From Perilla frutescens (lineage: Eukaryota > Streptophyta > Magnoliopsida > Lamiales > Lamiaceae), in NCBI GenBank assembly GCA_026008535.1, contig BRKX01000004.1, positions 39,932,501 through 39,996,500 of the forward strand: a stretch of DNA of 64,000 nt. Direction: 5' to 3'. The notes below the pieces were generated by a model. The model was not told where the DNA came from and did not search any database. It was given only the letters and a program-made list of their open reading frames with translations. A program made the position numbers and the translations under genes. Shown here piece after piece: positions 31,023 to 41,817 of this stretch (position 1 is the first letter of the stretch; every line of letters starts with the position of its first letter).

Positions 31023-32203
31023 ACTTTAGCGTGCCTCATTGAAATATTTAATTTATATACCAATAAAATAAAAGGAAATTGAGATATAACAATAAAAATA
31101 AATTATGATTTATAAATCATATTATAAAAAACTTTGAAATTTGTATTTGAATTAAGATTATTGTAAATATTATATTTACTTATTAATTGGAACATGTGTG
31201 AATGTGTAGTAAAAAATAATAAACTAACAAGAATAATGAACTATATCATCAATGAACTAATATATATGATTACATTTTATATGAAAATGAAAATGAATAA
31301 TGGATAAAATAGTAAGACAATGAGATATGAGTGAATTATGATCTATAAATTGCATAAGAAAAAACACTTTGAAATTTGAATTTGAATTAAGATGATTGTA
31401 AAATATTTATACGTTGAAGTTTGAAAGAAAAATAATAAGCTATCATGAATAGTGAGATAAATTACTAATTAACTAATGAATACAATTTTTAAATAAAAAG
31501 TGAAAGTGAATGATCGATAAAATAAAAAGAAAATGAGATATGAGTAAATTATGATTTATAAATTATATTAGAAAAACATTTTGAAATTTTAATTCAAATT
31601 AAGGTAAATATATATTAAAATTTGAATATCCTATATTAATAATGAAAAACAATAAAATGAGTAATAAGCATGACTACAATTACATAATTAAGTAATTAAT
31701 AAATAACATAAAATAAAAATAAACATAATTAAAGAAAATATGGAAAAGAAAAGGAAGGAACTCGATCCCGAATTTTATTATTATCGAGCTTTTTGTTGAG
31801 TTTTTTTTATCGAATTTGAACATATCCTTATCGAGTCGAACTCGAGTCGAGCTCGAATCGAACTCGATCATGAATTTTCTTAATCGAGCCGAACTGGAAC
31901 TCAAACTCAAAATTCGAACCGAGTATATTTTAAATGAATCAAACTCGAACTTGAAGGTATTTGGCTCGACTCGATTCGTTTACAGCCCTACAATTGTGTC
32001 ATGCATACACCTAGGCCTCTTTTTATTTTTTCGAATTAGGCCAAGCCCATCTGGTGGGTGCACGCTGTGTCATTCTATTGTGAATAATGGATAAATGGCA
32101 GCAGAGAAATCTCTTGTTTAGTTTTTCTTTTTTGAAAGGTGGACCACAAATATTTTATTTCAAATAAAGATGGATAGCACACAAATCACCAGAAATCTTC
32201 TAT

Positions 32204-33062
32204 GGGTAACTGTATCCACGGCCTCCATTTTTCTCACTATAATCATCATATTTAATTAAATCATAAATATATTTTTAAAAGACTCTTTTATCTTTAATTA
32301 TAATCTCTAATGTTTTAATAATTATAAAATAATTATAGCCCTCAATAATTAAAAAATTAAAGCCCCTGTTTATGGATATCCAAATTCAACCCTTGTCATT
32401 GTGAAAAAAGTTTGAAACTTGTACTGATCGAGAAGAAAAATGGATTTCAAAGAATGAATTTCTGTGATTTGCAGTCGTTGTTTTATATATCCTCTATTAT
32501 TTTCTATCAAATGCATAGATGAGATTATGTTGAATGATTATTTTCATCCATTCTACCTGAAGATTTATATAATTCTCAATAATTATTGTGTTATTTTTTT
32601 CTACTATAGAAATATATATACAAATCTTGATTGATTTTTTATGTAATTAAATTTATATTCATTAAGTGGTATATATCTAAAATAAGTCTGCAAAATTAGC
32701 AGCTTGGACTACTAATTTTGATTGAAGCATACAACAATTAAAGAATCTGAATAGAGAAAGGAGAGACATTATGAAGAAACTAGTTCTTTCTTTATCTAAA
32801 TGAAGAACGAAATTTTTAATTAAAAATAATCAGCAGAATGGTGTGGGTGGCTATAGGTTAAAGACGAAGAACAGAATTGGGGGGGGGGGGGGGGGGGGGG
32901 GGGCGGCAATGGGTTAAAATGAAGAAGGCTTTAAGTCATTTTTAAGGGTTTTTAATATATTTAGGGATACAAGGACATAAATGTATATTTAAAAAATATT
33001 TATATTTAAAAAAAAATATGGGGCTATATTGAGAAAATTGGTGGCTATGAATAGAATTGCCC
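32204..33062. mobile_element. Mutator-type MITE, near-perfect 9-bp TSD
   Basis: The left end is GGGTAACTGTATCCACGGCC and the right end inverted is GGGCAATTCTATTCATAGCC; both continue into CTCCATTTTTCTCA / ACCAATTTTCTCA. The flanks are ATCTTCTAT (32195-32203) and TTCTTCTAT (33063-33071), 8 of 9 alike. It contains a 25-base G run at 32879-32903. No transposase. Confidence 0.7.
32879..32903 (+). repeat. Homopolymer of 25 G
   Basis: An uninterrupted G run inside the MITE; it can form G-quadruplexes and is error-prone in sequencing, so its length is uncertain. Confidence 0.9.
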
Positions 33063-33895
33063 TTCTTCTATTGCACTTTTGGTGTTGCATTCTTTATTGC
33101 ACAATTAATTTTTTATTTCATTTTTTCAATTTTTTTCTTCAATTTTAATTTCTTATTCTTTAGTTTACTCTTATTATTTAGGATACATCCTACCCAATTA
33201 GAATGCATTATAATTTTTTAGTTTTAAATTTTTAATTTTTAGTTATTAATTGATTATTTAAAAAATTAAATACTAAAAAATTATATTAAACAAATGAATC
33301 ATAAATAAAATTAAACGAAAACATAATAGATTAAAATTATAGAAAAATTTGAAAAAAAAATCGAATGTGCGATAGGGAATTTAACACCAAATATGCTATA
33401 GAAAATTCGTATGCACACCAATTAATTAATTAAAACAATAAATTCGTGAAATATGATTTTGGTAGGGTTGCTCATGTTTCATATCATTATGTTCTTCGAA
33501 ACACCAACTCTTTTTGCATAAAATAAAAATAAAAATAAATATCATAAATAAATGAATGTATCTTTTCCTAATAAATAAATAAATGTGCGTTTCCTCGCTG
33601 CAAAATGATGCAATTACAGTGAAGACAGTGCAAAAGCTACCTTGAATTGAAATGAATTGGTAACAAAAACCATCCAAACGTTTGGACTGATTTGCAATTT
33701 TCGTCAATTTTTTAATCGTTAATTTATTCAGAAGTAATTGGTTGTAATTTTAGCTAATTTATAGATTTGGTCAAAATAAGTGACTTATTAAGTCTAAATA
33801 GTACATTGATTAAAAAAAAGGGTCCAAATAGTACATTTGACTTAACTTAGTTAATGTGGATTTGCTTAATTCAACTTAACTTTACATTCTATTTA
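33063..33895. other. AT-rich intergenic DNA, no gene seen
   Basis: Only low-complexity AT-rich sequence; the frames are short and unrecognised. Confidence 0.5.
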
Positions 33896-34271
33896 GGAGA
33901 ATTGTCGATTCAGGACCTGCAAGATGGGTAATCTATCAATCCAGGACCTGAAAGATGAAAATTCTCAATCCAGAACTCGAAAGATTAAAATTATCAATTC
34001 AGGACCTCAGAAATCACGAATTTTGATTTATTTTTATTTTTTAATTAATTTTATATTAATTTTCAATGAAAATTCCTTCATTAAATATCTATTAAATCTA
34101 ATAAAGAAATTGTTAAAATTAATTCAAAAATAAAAAGAAATCAAAATTCGTGATTTTAGAGGTCCTGGATTGAGAATTTTAATATTTCTGGTTCTGGATT
34201 GAGAGTTTTTTATCTTTCAGATCCTGAATCGATAGATTACCCATCTTTCAGGTCCTGAATTGATAATTTTC
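33896..34271. mobile_element. Fold-back MITE with GGAGAATT ends (copy 1)
   Basis: The arms of about 130 bp are inverted copies: GGAGAATTGTCGATTCAGG on the left, GAAAATTATCAATTCAGG on the right read inverted. Both hold repeats of CAGGACCTGAAAGAT and GGGTAATCTATC. The flanks are TTCTATTTA and TTTTATTTA, a 9-bp TSD with one mismatch. It belongs to the same family as 56406-57078. Confidence 0.75.
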
Positions 34272-35367
34272 TTTTATTTATTTATTTTATTTCTATTTAT
34301 GTAGGGCAAAATCACTTAATCTTGACCAAATTTACGCATGGCAAAAATTTCACCCAATTGCAAAACTATGCCCAAACCATCAATTAATAACGAATTCGTG
34401 TAGAAATTTGATTTATTTACTATTGGGGAATATTAAAATTGATCTTCAATCCAGTAGCTAGAGTTAGATTTTGCACTAATAATCTAAAATATTATTTAAT
34501 TATTATTCAGTTTACATATATTCTCTATCGAAAATAGCCATTAGAGGTCCATTTTATTGTTTTATTTTTGAACTAATTATTTTACGATTTTCTTTTTTAT
34601 ATCCTCTATTAAAATAGCCATTAGAGGTTCATTTTATTGTTTTACTTTTAAACTATTTCTTGTAAGACTTTCTTAACTGGTAGCTTTGTATACCATCCTC
34701 TTTATTTCCATTTAAACATTTAATTTGATTTCTTGAATATTATTTATGTAGCTTTCGCGTTTAGTAACATTCAAACATCAATTGGAAAAGGACTGCTTGG
34801 AAGTCTTTTTAGTAATTTAGATTAAATATTTTCGCTAAGTGATGACGAATTTGAAATAATTAATATTGACATAAATCACTTTCACTATACTGTCATTAGG
34901 CTATATCACCAGTGATGGAGTTAGAAATGTTTTCTAAGAGGTCCCTACTATTAAATATAAATAATAATATGCAAAACATTAAATTTATTTTTTATCTAAA
35001 TCTATAACATATATCTTTGACTATGCAAATACATTTATATATATAATTACTATGCAATCATTATCAATGTCTTAATAATTTACATGATTAAAAATATAAA
35101 TAATTTATTCATGAGTACTCAGGAAAAAAATAAAATATTAGTCCAAGATCAAATTAAACATTAGACTAGATTCTCAAACATTGGGTAGATTAAGTAACCA
35201 TTATGCAAGAGCTAGCTACGAATATTTTAACAATTCACATAATAAAAACCAAGTGATGACTGGCAAATACAATTAAGAAACAATTTTAAAAAATCCATGA
35301 TAATTAAAGATCATTTTTTAGTGTTAAAATGTAAAATGACCAAAATTCCATTTTCCCAAAATTTCAA

Positions 35368-35368
<1 letters not shown>

Positions 35369-35402
<34 letters not shown>
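35369..35402. repeat. (TA)n microsatellite
   Basis: Seventeen TA units. Confidence 0.95.
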
Positions 35403-35407
<5 letters not shown>

Positions 35408-36180
35408 CTAGCTAGGTGTCACCCAATATTCATAGAACGTTACAAATATATATATGGTATAAAGACTGACTGTAGTTACTACTATTAGCGTGGGAAACCA
35501 ACTACAAAAATCCTCGTAATAATTTGAATTTAGCTATTTTGACTAATATAAAACGAATGTTAAATAATTTCCAGCAAAGTTCATTGTGCCTTAGTGTCGC
35601 TATTAAACTTCATGAGTCATGAAGCGTTACACAGTTCTGTCATGAATTTTACTATTGAGTTTTTGTTTCTATAATATATGAAATTAACATTTTTTAATTG
35701 AAAAATAAAAAACTATATTACATTATATTCTCAATAACATGAAATTAATATAATTATGTAACTTAGAAATAAAAAGATCTAGCTAAAAATATCAATATTA
35801 TGTATATTCATTGATACATTTATAAATAATATATATAGTGCACAAAGGGAGATAAATAAAATAAATAAATATAACCAATTTTTAAAAATATAGTTAAAAT
35901 TCAAGAAGTTAGAAAATAAAATAATATATAATTTAACATTAACATTTAAAATGAAAGCATAATTTGAAGAACTTCGAAAAGATAGAAAATATAAATAAAG
36001 GGGAGGTCTCCTATGCAACAGGCCCCTCCCCCCTTCCGGCCGCATATTAGACGGGCGCGTGTGCGCCACGCGCCCGCCCTTTTTTTTTTTCTTTTTCTAT
36101 TTTCTTTTGCTGTTTTACGATTTTTTTCATTTTTTTCTGCTTTTCTTTTTATTTTTTCTGTTTTTCTTTCTTTTTTTCTT

Positions 36181-36450
36181 AAAAAAAACACAAATAAACT
36201 CCTAACCCCCCCCCCCCCCCCCCCCAATCATCAAAAATACAAAATAAATCCATAAAAAATCCCCCAAAAAACCATAAAAATACAAAATAAACCCCTAAAA
36301 ACACCCCCCAAAAAACCCTAAAAAATAAAAAATAAACCCCTAAAAATACCTCCCAAAACACCCTAAGAAATACAAAATAAACCCTTAAAAACACCCCCAA
36401 AAAACACAAAATAAACCCAAAAAAAAACCCTAAAAAACACAAAAAAACAC
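36181..36450 (-). repeat. A/C-rich degenerate tandem repeats resembling telomere units
   Basis: A run of 20 C (36206-36225) is followed by phrases such as CCCCTAAAAACACCCCC and AAAACCCTAAAAAA that recur about every 45 bases. CCCTAAA is the plant telomere unit, but the units here are irregular. The complementary strand is G/T-rich. Confidence 0.6.
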
Positions 36451-36813
36451 GAAATGATACTATTTAGTGTTCAAAATGGTACTATGGGTGGCGAATTTTT
36501 TTTTTGGGACGGGTCTGACCGAGTCGGAGCGGGTCATCTGATGGGCCGACCCATGCACCTTATACACAAGAGTTTTGGCGATAAATAAATGGATGGAGTA
36601 AAGTCATATTAATTAACCTTCTGGTATTGGTACAATAGTTGGATTGCGTTTGTATTTTCATTATTTCTATCGCTAAAACGCGGTTTTTTTAGTAGTGTGG
36701 TATCATAAAAAAATAAAATTCTATAGAGAACGTGCGGGTGTGTGTTTGAATTGTAGGATTTGATGATGAATTTGGAGAGTATATTGAAAAACTCCATAAT
36801 TAAATACCACTAA

Positions 36814-37683
36814 GGAGGTGATTGGTATGAAAGAATGGAATTAGGTATGAATGGAATGAACTTAGGAATAGAATGACAATTCTTATGATTGGTATGTCAC
36901 CGGAATGAAGAACGGAATGGAATGCTATTTTACTTTTTATATTATAAAATGAATATTTTTAATACTTTTAAATTTCTTTATAATTGAACAAAGTGTAGTA
37001 ACTAATATTATTAACACGTGTTGTAATTTTTTTTCTTATATTTCTAAATTGCATTTCCTTTATAGTAAGTGATTTTTTTTCTAATATTTTAGAAAAAATT
37101 AATTTATTTAATTTATTAAAAACTTTATTCCAAAGTATTTAATTAATACACATAATAATTTGTATACCTTAATAAAAATATTTTTACTCCATAGAAAAAT
37201 AGTTTATCATTTCAATTTTTTATCTGAATATATTAAATTATAATTAGTTTGTTTTTTATTAGAATATATTTATATGTTACATTTATTTTGGTATCACTTT
37301 CATTTTTCTTCAATACAATTTTAAAAACTATAAAAATTTTATTTTAATGTATATATTTTAATTTTTTTAAATATAAATATATAATATAAAAATAATTATG
37401 AAATAATAATAATAATAAATTATTTAATATAATTTTCGAATTATTTTTCTAAATATGATCAAATGATATTATAAGACATGATTATGTGTAAATATACATA
37501 TATTAATTTTTTGGTTCATTGGGAATAGCTAAACCCATGGGGGTGAATGGAATGGCTATTCCCTTACTTTTGGGAATAGCGATTCCTTCGGGAATGGTGA
37601 TTCCCGATGTTAAGGCATACCAATCACAGGAATGGAAATAGACATGAGAATGGCCATTCCATTCCACCATACCAATCACCTCC
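36814..37683. mobile_element. PIF/Harbinger-type MITE, TSD TAA
   Basis: The left end is GGAGGTGATTGGTATGAAAG and the right end inverted is GGAGGTGATTGGTATGGTGG. TAA lies on both sides (36811-36813 and 37684-37686), matching the 3-bp TWA target of PIF/Harbinger. Subterminal GGAATGG/CCATTCC words are repeated. It is 870 bp with no transposase. Confidence 0.85.
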
Positions 37684-37990
37684 TAATTTGTTCGGCAAAA
37701 AATACATCTACACATTTTAATTCAGTGAAATTTGAAACATTGGATTTTAGTTTATTTTTCTTTTGGAATTTAATTAAAATTCTTTTTTAATTAAGGTAAT
37801 GTCAATTAAAATCCATAAATTTTCTCCCTCAGGTACAGAATCACCAACTCACCTTCACACATGCCAACAGTAAGTAACTATATGCACACTGCATTCAGGG
37901 CTGGCCTTGAGATTTTGAAGGCCCTGTGCGAACACTAAAAATGGTGCCTCTAATTTATTAAAATTAAAATTTAAAAATACAAATAAATTA

Positions 37991-38362
37991 GGATAAATTA
38001 CACTTTGATGCCTATATTTTGAGTACTTTTTAAAAAATGACACACTTTTTCAAAATAAACAAAATCATACCCACATTTTCATTTTTTTTTGCATTCTAAT
38101 ATTTAACTAATTTTAGGGCCTGAAAATCGTATGTAATTAATTTTAATTTAATATTTCTTAATTGGATGAATTTATTCCATGTGACTGAGGAAATAGGAAT
38201 ACTAAAATACAATCAATTACGTGCGATTTTATGGCCGTAAAATTGGTTAAATGTTATATTTGAATTGTTTTCAAAAAAATAGGTTTTTTTTTGTTAATTT
38301 TAAAAAAGTGGGTCATTTTTAAAAAAGTATAAAAAATGTAGGTATCAAAGTGTAATTTACCC
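37991..38362. mobile_element. MITE with GGRTAAATTACAC ends
   Basis: The ends are GGATAAATTACACTTTGATG on the left and, inverted, GGGTAAATTACACTTTGATA on the right, with similarity going on for about 55 bp. It is nested in the hAT element. No clean TSD was found. Confidence 0.65.
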
Positions 38363-38539
38363 TATAAAATGCGGCCTAAAAATATTTTTTTGATATGTTC
38401 AAATTATTAAAAGTTTGCATTCTTGAAAACTTTAAAATCATGTGACTTGTGCGCGCTCACTGATATTTGAATGAACCTGAAACAAAAGAAAAAATATTTT
38501 AATCAATATCATGTACAAAATGCAAACTACAAAATATTA

Positions 38540-38791
38540 TTAAAAGATACTTCTCCTAGCATTTTTTGAAGCAAACTCATATATAAATTTTTCAAAATAA
38601 ATGTTTTCTAGCAACTCTGGTTCAATTGATATCAAAGCAAGCCTATTCAATCTTTCTTGTAACGTAGTCAATTGCAAGTAAGATTTTAATAAATAAATAA
38701 ATGGCAACTTTGCAGATGCAACTGTAACATATATGGTCAATAATATTCTATAAACAATGTATGCATTGAGACAACTATTCAAACTCTTCAA
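38540..38791 (-). pseudogene. hAT transposase C-terminal remnant
   Basis: The minus-strand frame reads YRILLTIYVTVASAKLPF, then LTTLQERLNRLALISIE and ends FASKNARRSIF. This matches the hAT dimerisation (hATC) region of zinc-finger-MYM-type plant transposases, where VTVASAERSFSKLK and QERLNGLALLSIE are usual. The AERSFS phrase has decayed to AKLPFI. Only the last ~80 residues remain, within a bona fide hAT element. Confidence 0.75.
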
Positions 38792-38854
38792 GTAAGCTAA
38801 TATATCTAAAGCTTTATGTTCTTTTGGTAAAAGATATTAATGTAAAGTTTTTTA

Positions 38855-39122
38855 TGGAGATATATCAATAATAGATCTTGATATATTATTTATATTATAT
38901 TTTAGATTTGATTAACTATTTAGATTGCATTCTTGTCTTTCAAGTTTTTCTACATTATAAATAGATAGATCCATGCATATTGTTATTAGGGGAGTTGAAA
39001 TTTAATAGAAGTGTGATATTTATGTGCAATTTCGGTATTCTTATGAGAATCAATGATATTATTCTTGTGTTCATCTGGGTATTATCAGAATCAACGGATG
39101 ATACACGCTACTACCTGCATCA
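38855..39122 (+). repeat. 5' LTR of the TRIM-like element
   Basis: 268 bp, TG..CA ends, with ACATTATAAATAG as a likely TATA region near 38952. Confidence 0.75.
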
Positions 39123-39199
39123 GTTGGTATCCAGTGTCAGCCTACGCTCCGTTCGTTGATCCTGATATGTCGATTTATGTGATTAATTGAAGGTTCCAT

Positions 39200-39694
39200 G
39201 GTTGCTAATATCTTCCATGGTTTGTTTTCTGATAACTTTTCATTTTCAGACGATGTTGTCGACGACGGTTATGATGATCCACCGATTTTTTATGGAGAGG
39301 TAGATATCTTCTCCGGCGAAACTCATCATGTGGTGACTACGATGGTCCTCTGATCTTTGATGATGAGATAATGGTCGTGCCCTGTGACAATGTTGCGTTG
39401 ATATGTTATGACTCTAACAAAGTGTCTCCTACCATGGTTGCACCAAGAATTGATGTGCCACCGTCAACACAACTTTCTCTAGTGCCTGATGATCTTTCGC
39501 AGTTGTTCAAGAGTGCTATTATTTTTACTAGTTTCATGTTTGTGTTTTCTTCCAACGACAAACATGTTGATTATTTGATGAGCGATGCATCAATATATCA
39601 TCTCAATTATGCATGTTCTGAGGATGCTGTTGCAGATCGTTTTCGGCGTGCTCTTTTGACTTCCGATTCGAGGGCGAATCTTGTCAAATTCTGA
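39200..39694 (+). pseudogene. Unrecognised coding remnant inside the TRIM-like element
   Basis: A frame from 39200 encodes an acidic Asp/Phe-rich peptide that stops near 39353. A second, in a different frame, runs to 39694 (PPSTQLSLVPDDLSQLFKS, then SSNDKHVDYLMSDASIYHL). The VDYLMSDAS.. phrase could be a decayed piece of gag or another element protein, but this is not established. Confidence 0.3.
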
Positions 39695-39702
39695 GTGAAT
39701 GA

Positions 39703-40008
39703 TGGAGATATATCAAGAATAGATTTTGATATATTATTTAGATTATATTTTAGAATTGATTATCTATTTAGATTGCATTATTAATTATGAATTTTATCTA
39801 AATTAGGTTTTATTATTCTTGTCTTTCAAGTTTCTCTATATTATAAATAGAAGGATACATGCATATTGTTATTAGGGGAGTTGAAATTTAATAAAAGTGT
39901 GATATTTATGTGCAATTTCGGTATTCTTACGAGAATCAATGATATTGTTCTTGTGTTCTTCCGGGTATTCTCAAAATCAACGGATGATACACGCTTCTAC
40001 CTGCATCA
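39703..40008 (+). repeat. 3' LTR of the TRIM-like element
   Basis: 306 bp; matches the 5' LTR apart from an extra AT-rich stretch near 39780-39816 and scattered substitutions. Confidence 0.75.
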
Positions 40009-40346
40009 ATTTTTAATTCTTGAAACACTTCTTTGACCATCAAAATCACTAAACTCTCCATGCTTTAGAATATTCTCAAGATTTTCACAGATATTATTGA
40101 TTGAGCTAGACCTAATATTATTTATAAAATATTGGGCCAAATATTGAGCTGGTCTTTCTTATATTATTTTTTAAAAGCCTGAATTAATTTTTATAAACTA
40201 AAAGACTAATTTTTTTTATAAACTAACATTGTTAATATGCCCACTAATACTAAAAATTTATAAAAATTGTGCCCCTAAATTTGTGAGGTCCCTATGCGCG
40301 CGCGACACACCTTTCGCACGCCCTCAGGACCGCAACTGACTGTATT

Positions 40347-41640
40347 CATATAAACAATCACACACATTGCACACACTTTAATTAATTAAAATAATAAATT
40401 ACTTGTTTGATTTTCTTTGCTTGCAACCGTTGCACCTGAATTTAGACTACTACTACTAAAGTTAACAAAAAAAAAAAAGCAATAATAGTGATGGCCGGCA
40501 CATTGGTATTCTTCCATAATTTTCTATTTGAAGGCCATAAAGAGAAAGTAGAAAACCCCACAAAATTTAAATTTTTTGGGACCAGTTGGAATTTTATTTC
40601 TCACATAAATACGTACCTAATTATAATACACGGTTCAATGTTTGATGCGTGTATATATTTTCTTTTAATAAAGCGCCGTGTATCTAATGTTTAATTGGCT
40701 TTTTTTGAGCAAATTTAATGTTTAATTGTTATTCATGCATATCGCGTATTATCTCTTAGTAATGCCGTGTATCTAATGGTGGATTGGTGGGTGCCTATTA
40801 TTCATGTTGCATTAATTGATAAAATAAAATATAAAAATTATTATAATATAATTAATCATAATTATAGTTTATTACTAAAATTTAAAAATTTTAAAAATTA
40901 TGTACCATAATTATGGAATAATCAACATCGACATATATATATAATCAATTATTAACTAAAAAAATTAAAAATTAGATACCAAAAATAATTATAAAACATA
41001 ACGTACTAGATATTATTAGCTCTAATTAACAATTGTAAGACTATACTAAAAACACAAAAAAAAAATGAAATTGAAGGAAAAAGAGGAATAAAAACTAATA
41101 AACATGCATATCAATTCTCATGGTTAAGTTTGTGATATTTGAAAGTTTTGAGGTTAGATATATGATGGCTACGTACTACAATGAATATCTGGCATAGTAA
41201 TAATAGATATATATGAATGCAAAAATTTAAAGTCTAAAAATTTTCTAAATTAAACTAGTCTACAGCATACCTAATTTTAGAGATGATGTCTTTTGACATT
41301 CTTATCTTTCTTTTGAAAGTTGAAAGAAGAGAGTCAAATTAATTCACGTTCTTATTACCATAAGAAATGTGTGATCAAAATAGTTTTCAAAGAATTTTAC
41401 TTCAAAAGCCGCCTAATAGTAATAGCTAATACACATTAAAAATGTTTTTTTTTTTCATAGAAGAAAAGAAGAAAAAGAAAAGAGAATTCAATATACATTT
41501 CTAAGAATTTATATAGTTTTTTCATTTCCATAATTAATTTGTTTCCTTAGGAGGGGTAGGGGTAGTGTGAGGAAACTTCATTTATGTAACAATAGTCTTC
41601 CTCTTGGAAGCTTCTCAGCTACAATAATACTATATAACTC
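40347..41640. other. AT-rich region upstream of ACS, no gene seen
   Basis: Mostly AT-rich. A segment at about 40840-41090 resembles AT-rich sequence near 44820-44930 and 46350-46450 (AATTAAAAATT.., CTAATTGG..), suggesting a dispersed low-complexity repeat. No reading frame is recognised. Confidence 0.5.
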
Positions 41641-41648
41641 TATAAATA
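41641..41648 (+). promoter_or_regulatory. TATA box of the ACS gene
   Basis: TATAAATA lies 170 bp before the start codon, followed by a C/T-rich leader (TTCTTCAATTCATTCATCCC), a typical plant promoter/leader arrangement. Confidence 0.65.
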
Positions 41649-41817
41649 TGTGACCATTCTTCAGTACTTGAACAACACAACACTCTCATATTTCAAGATT
41701 TTCTCTAATTATAACCCCATTCTTCAATTCATTCATCCCTTCAATTCATTTCTTTGATTAATTAATCTTTCATTTTAATTAATTCTCTTCTACATATTTA
41801 ATTTTTGACTGTAAAAA

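Larger units (their letters stand above)
28493..31990. mobile_element. hAT-like element with TAGGGCTGTAAA ends, hosting a MITE
   Basis: The left end is TAGGGCTGTAAATGAATC; the right end inverted is TAGGGCTGTAAACGAATC. Subterminal regions are rich in GCTCGA/TCGAGC repeats, as in the element at 63667-63930. No 8-bp TSD was found (CGTGTCGT against CAATTGTG), so the element is either old or its ends are misjudged. There is no transposase frame. The interior is very AT-rich and is interrupted by a Mutator-type MITE (29465-30981). Confidence 0.65.
34272..36813. other. AT-rich intergenic stretch, no gene seen
   Basis: It contains a degenerate hAT-like end (CAGTGATGGAGTTAGAAA near 34911), a (TA)n run (35369-35402), an oligopyrimidine block (about 36080-36180) and the A/C-rich repeat block listed separately. 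No coding frame is recognised; the 70-95-codon frames at 36000-36450 read through simple repeats. Confidence 0.5.
38855..40008 (+). mobile_element. Small LTR retrotransposon (TRIM-like), nested in hAT
   Basis: Two direct repeats, 38855-39122 and 39703-40008, both begin TGGAGATATATCA and end ACCTGCATCA. The second has about 37 extra bases. TTGGTATCCAGTGTC right after the first repeat resembles a tRNA-Met primer site. Total length is only 1.15 kb with no gag or pol domain. The interior has a short frame starting ATGGTTGCTAATATC (39200) with acidic SFSDDVVDDGYDDPPIFYGE, and another frame at 39371-39694; neither is recognised. No clear TSD. Confidence 0.75.
37896..40338. mobile_element. Degenerate hAT element with transposase remnant
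   Basis: The left end is CAGGGCTGGCCTTGAG and the right end inverted is CAGTTGCGGTCCTGAGGGC. The flanks are ACTGCATT (37888-37895) and ACTGTATT (40339-40346), an 8-bp TSD with one mismatch. Inside, a hAT transposase C-terminus lies on the minus strand (38540-38791), a MITE-like inverted repeat at 37991-38362, and a small LTR element at 38855-40008. The rest of the transposase is deleted. Confidence 0.8.

Noticed and set aside
28485..31998. 8-bp TSD of the 28493-31990 element
   Set aside because: CGTGTCGT and CAATTGTG do not match; no shifted alternative was convincing.
36013..36442. Phe/Gly-rich and Lys-rich ORFs
   Set aside because: They read through homopolymers and A/C-rich repeats.
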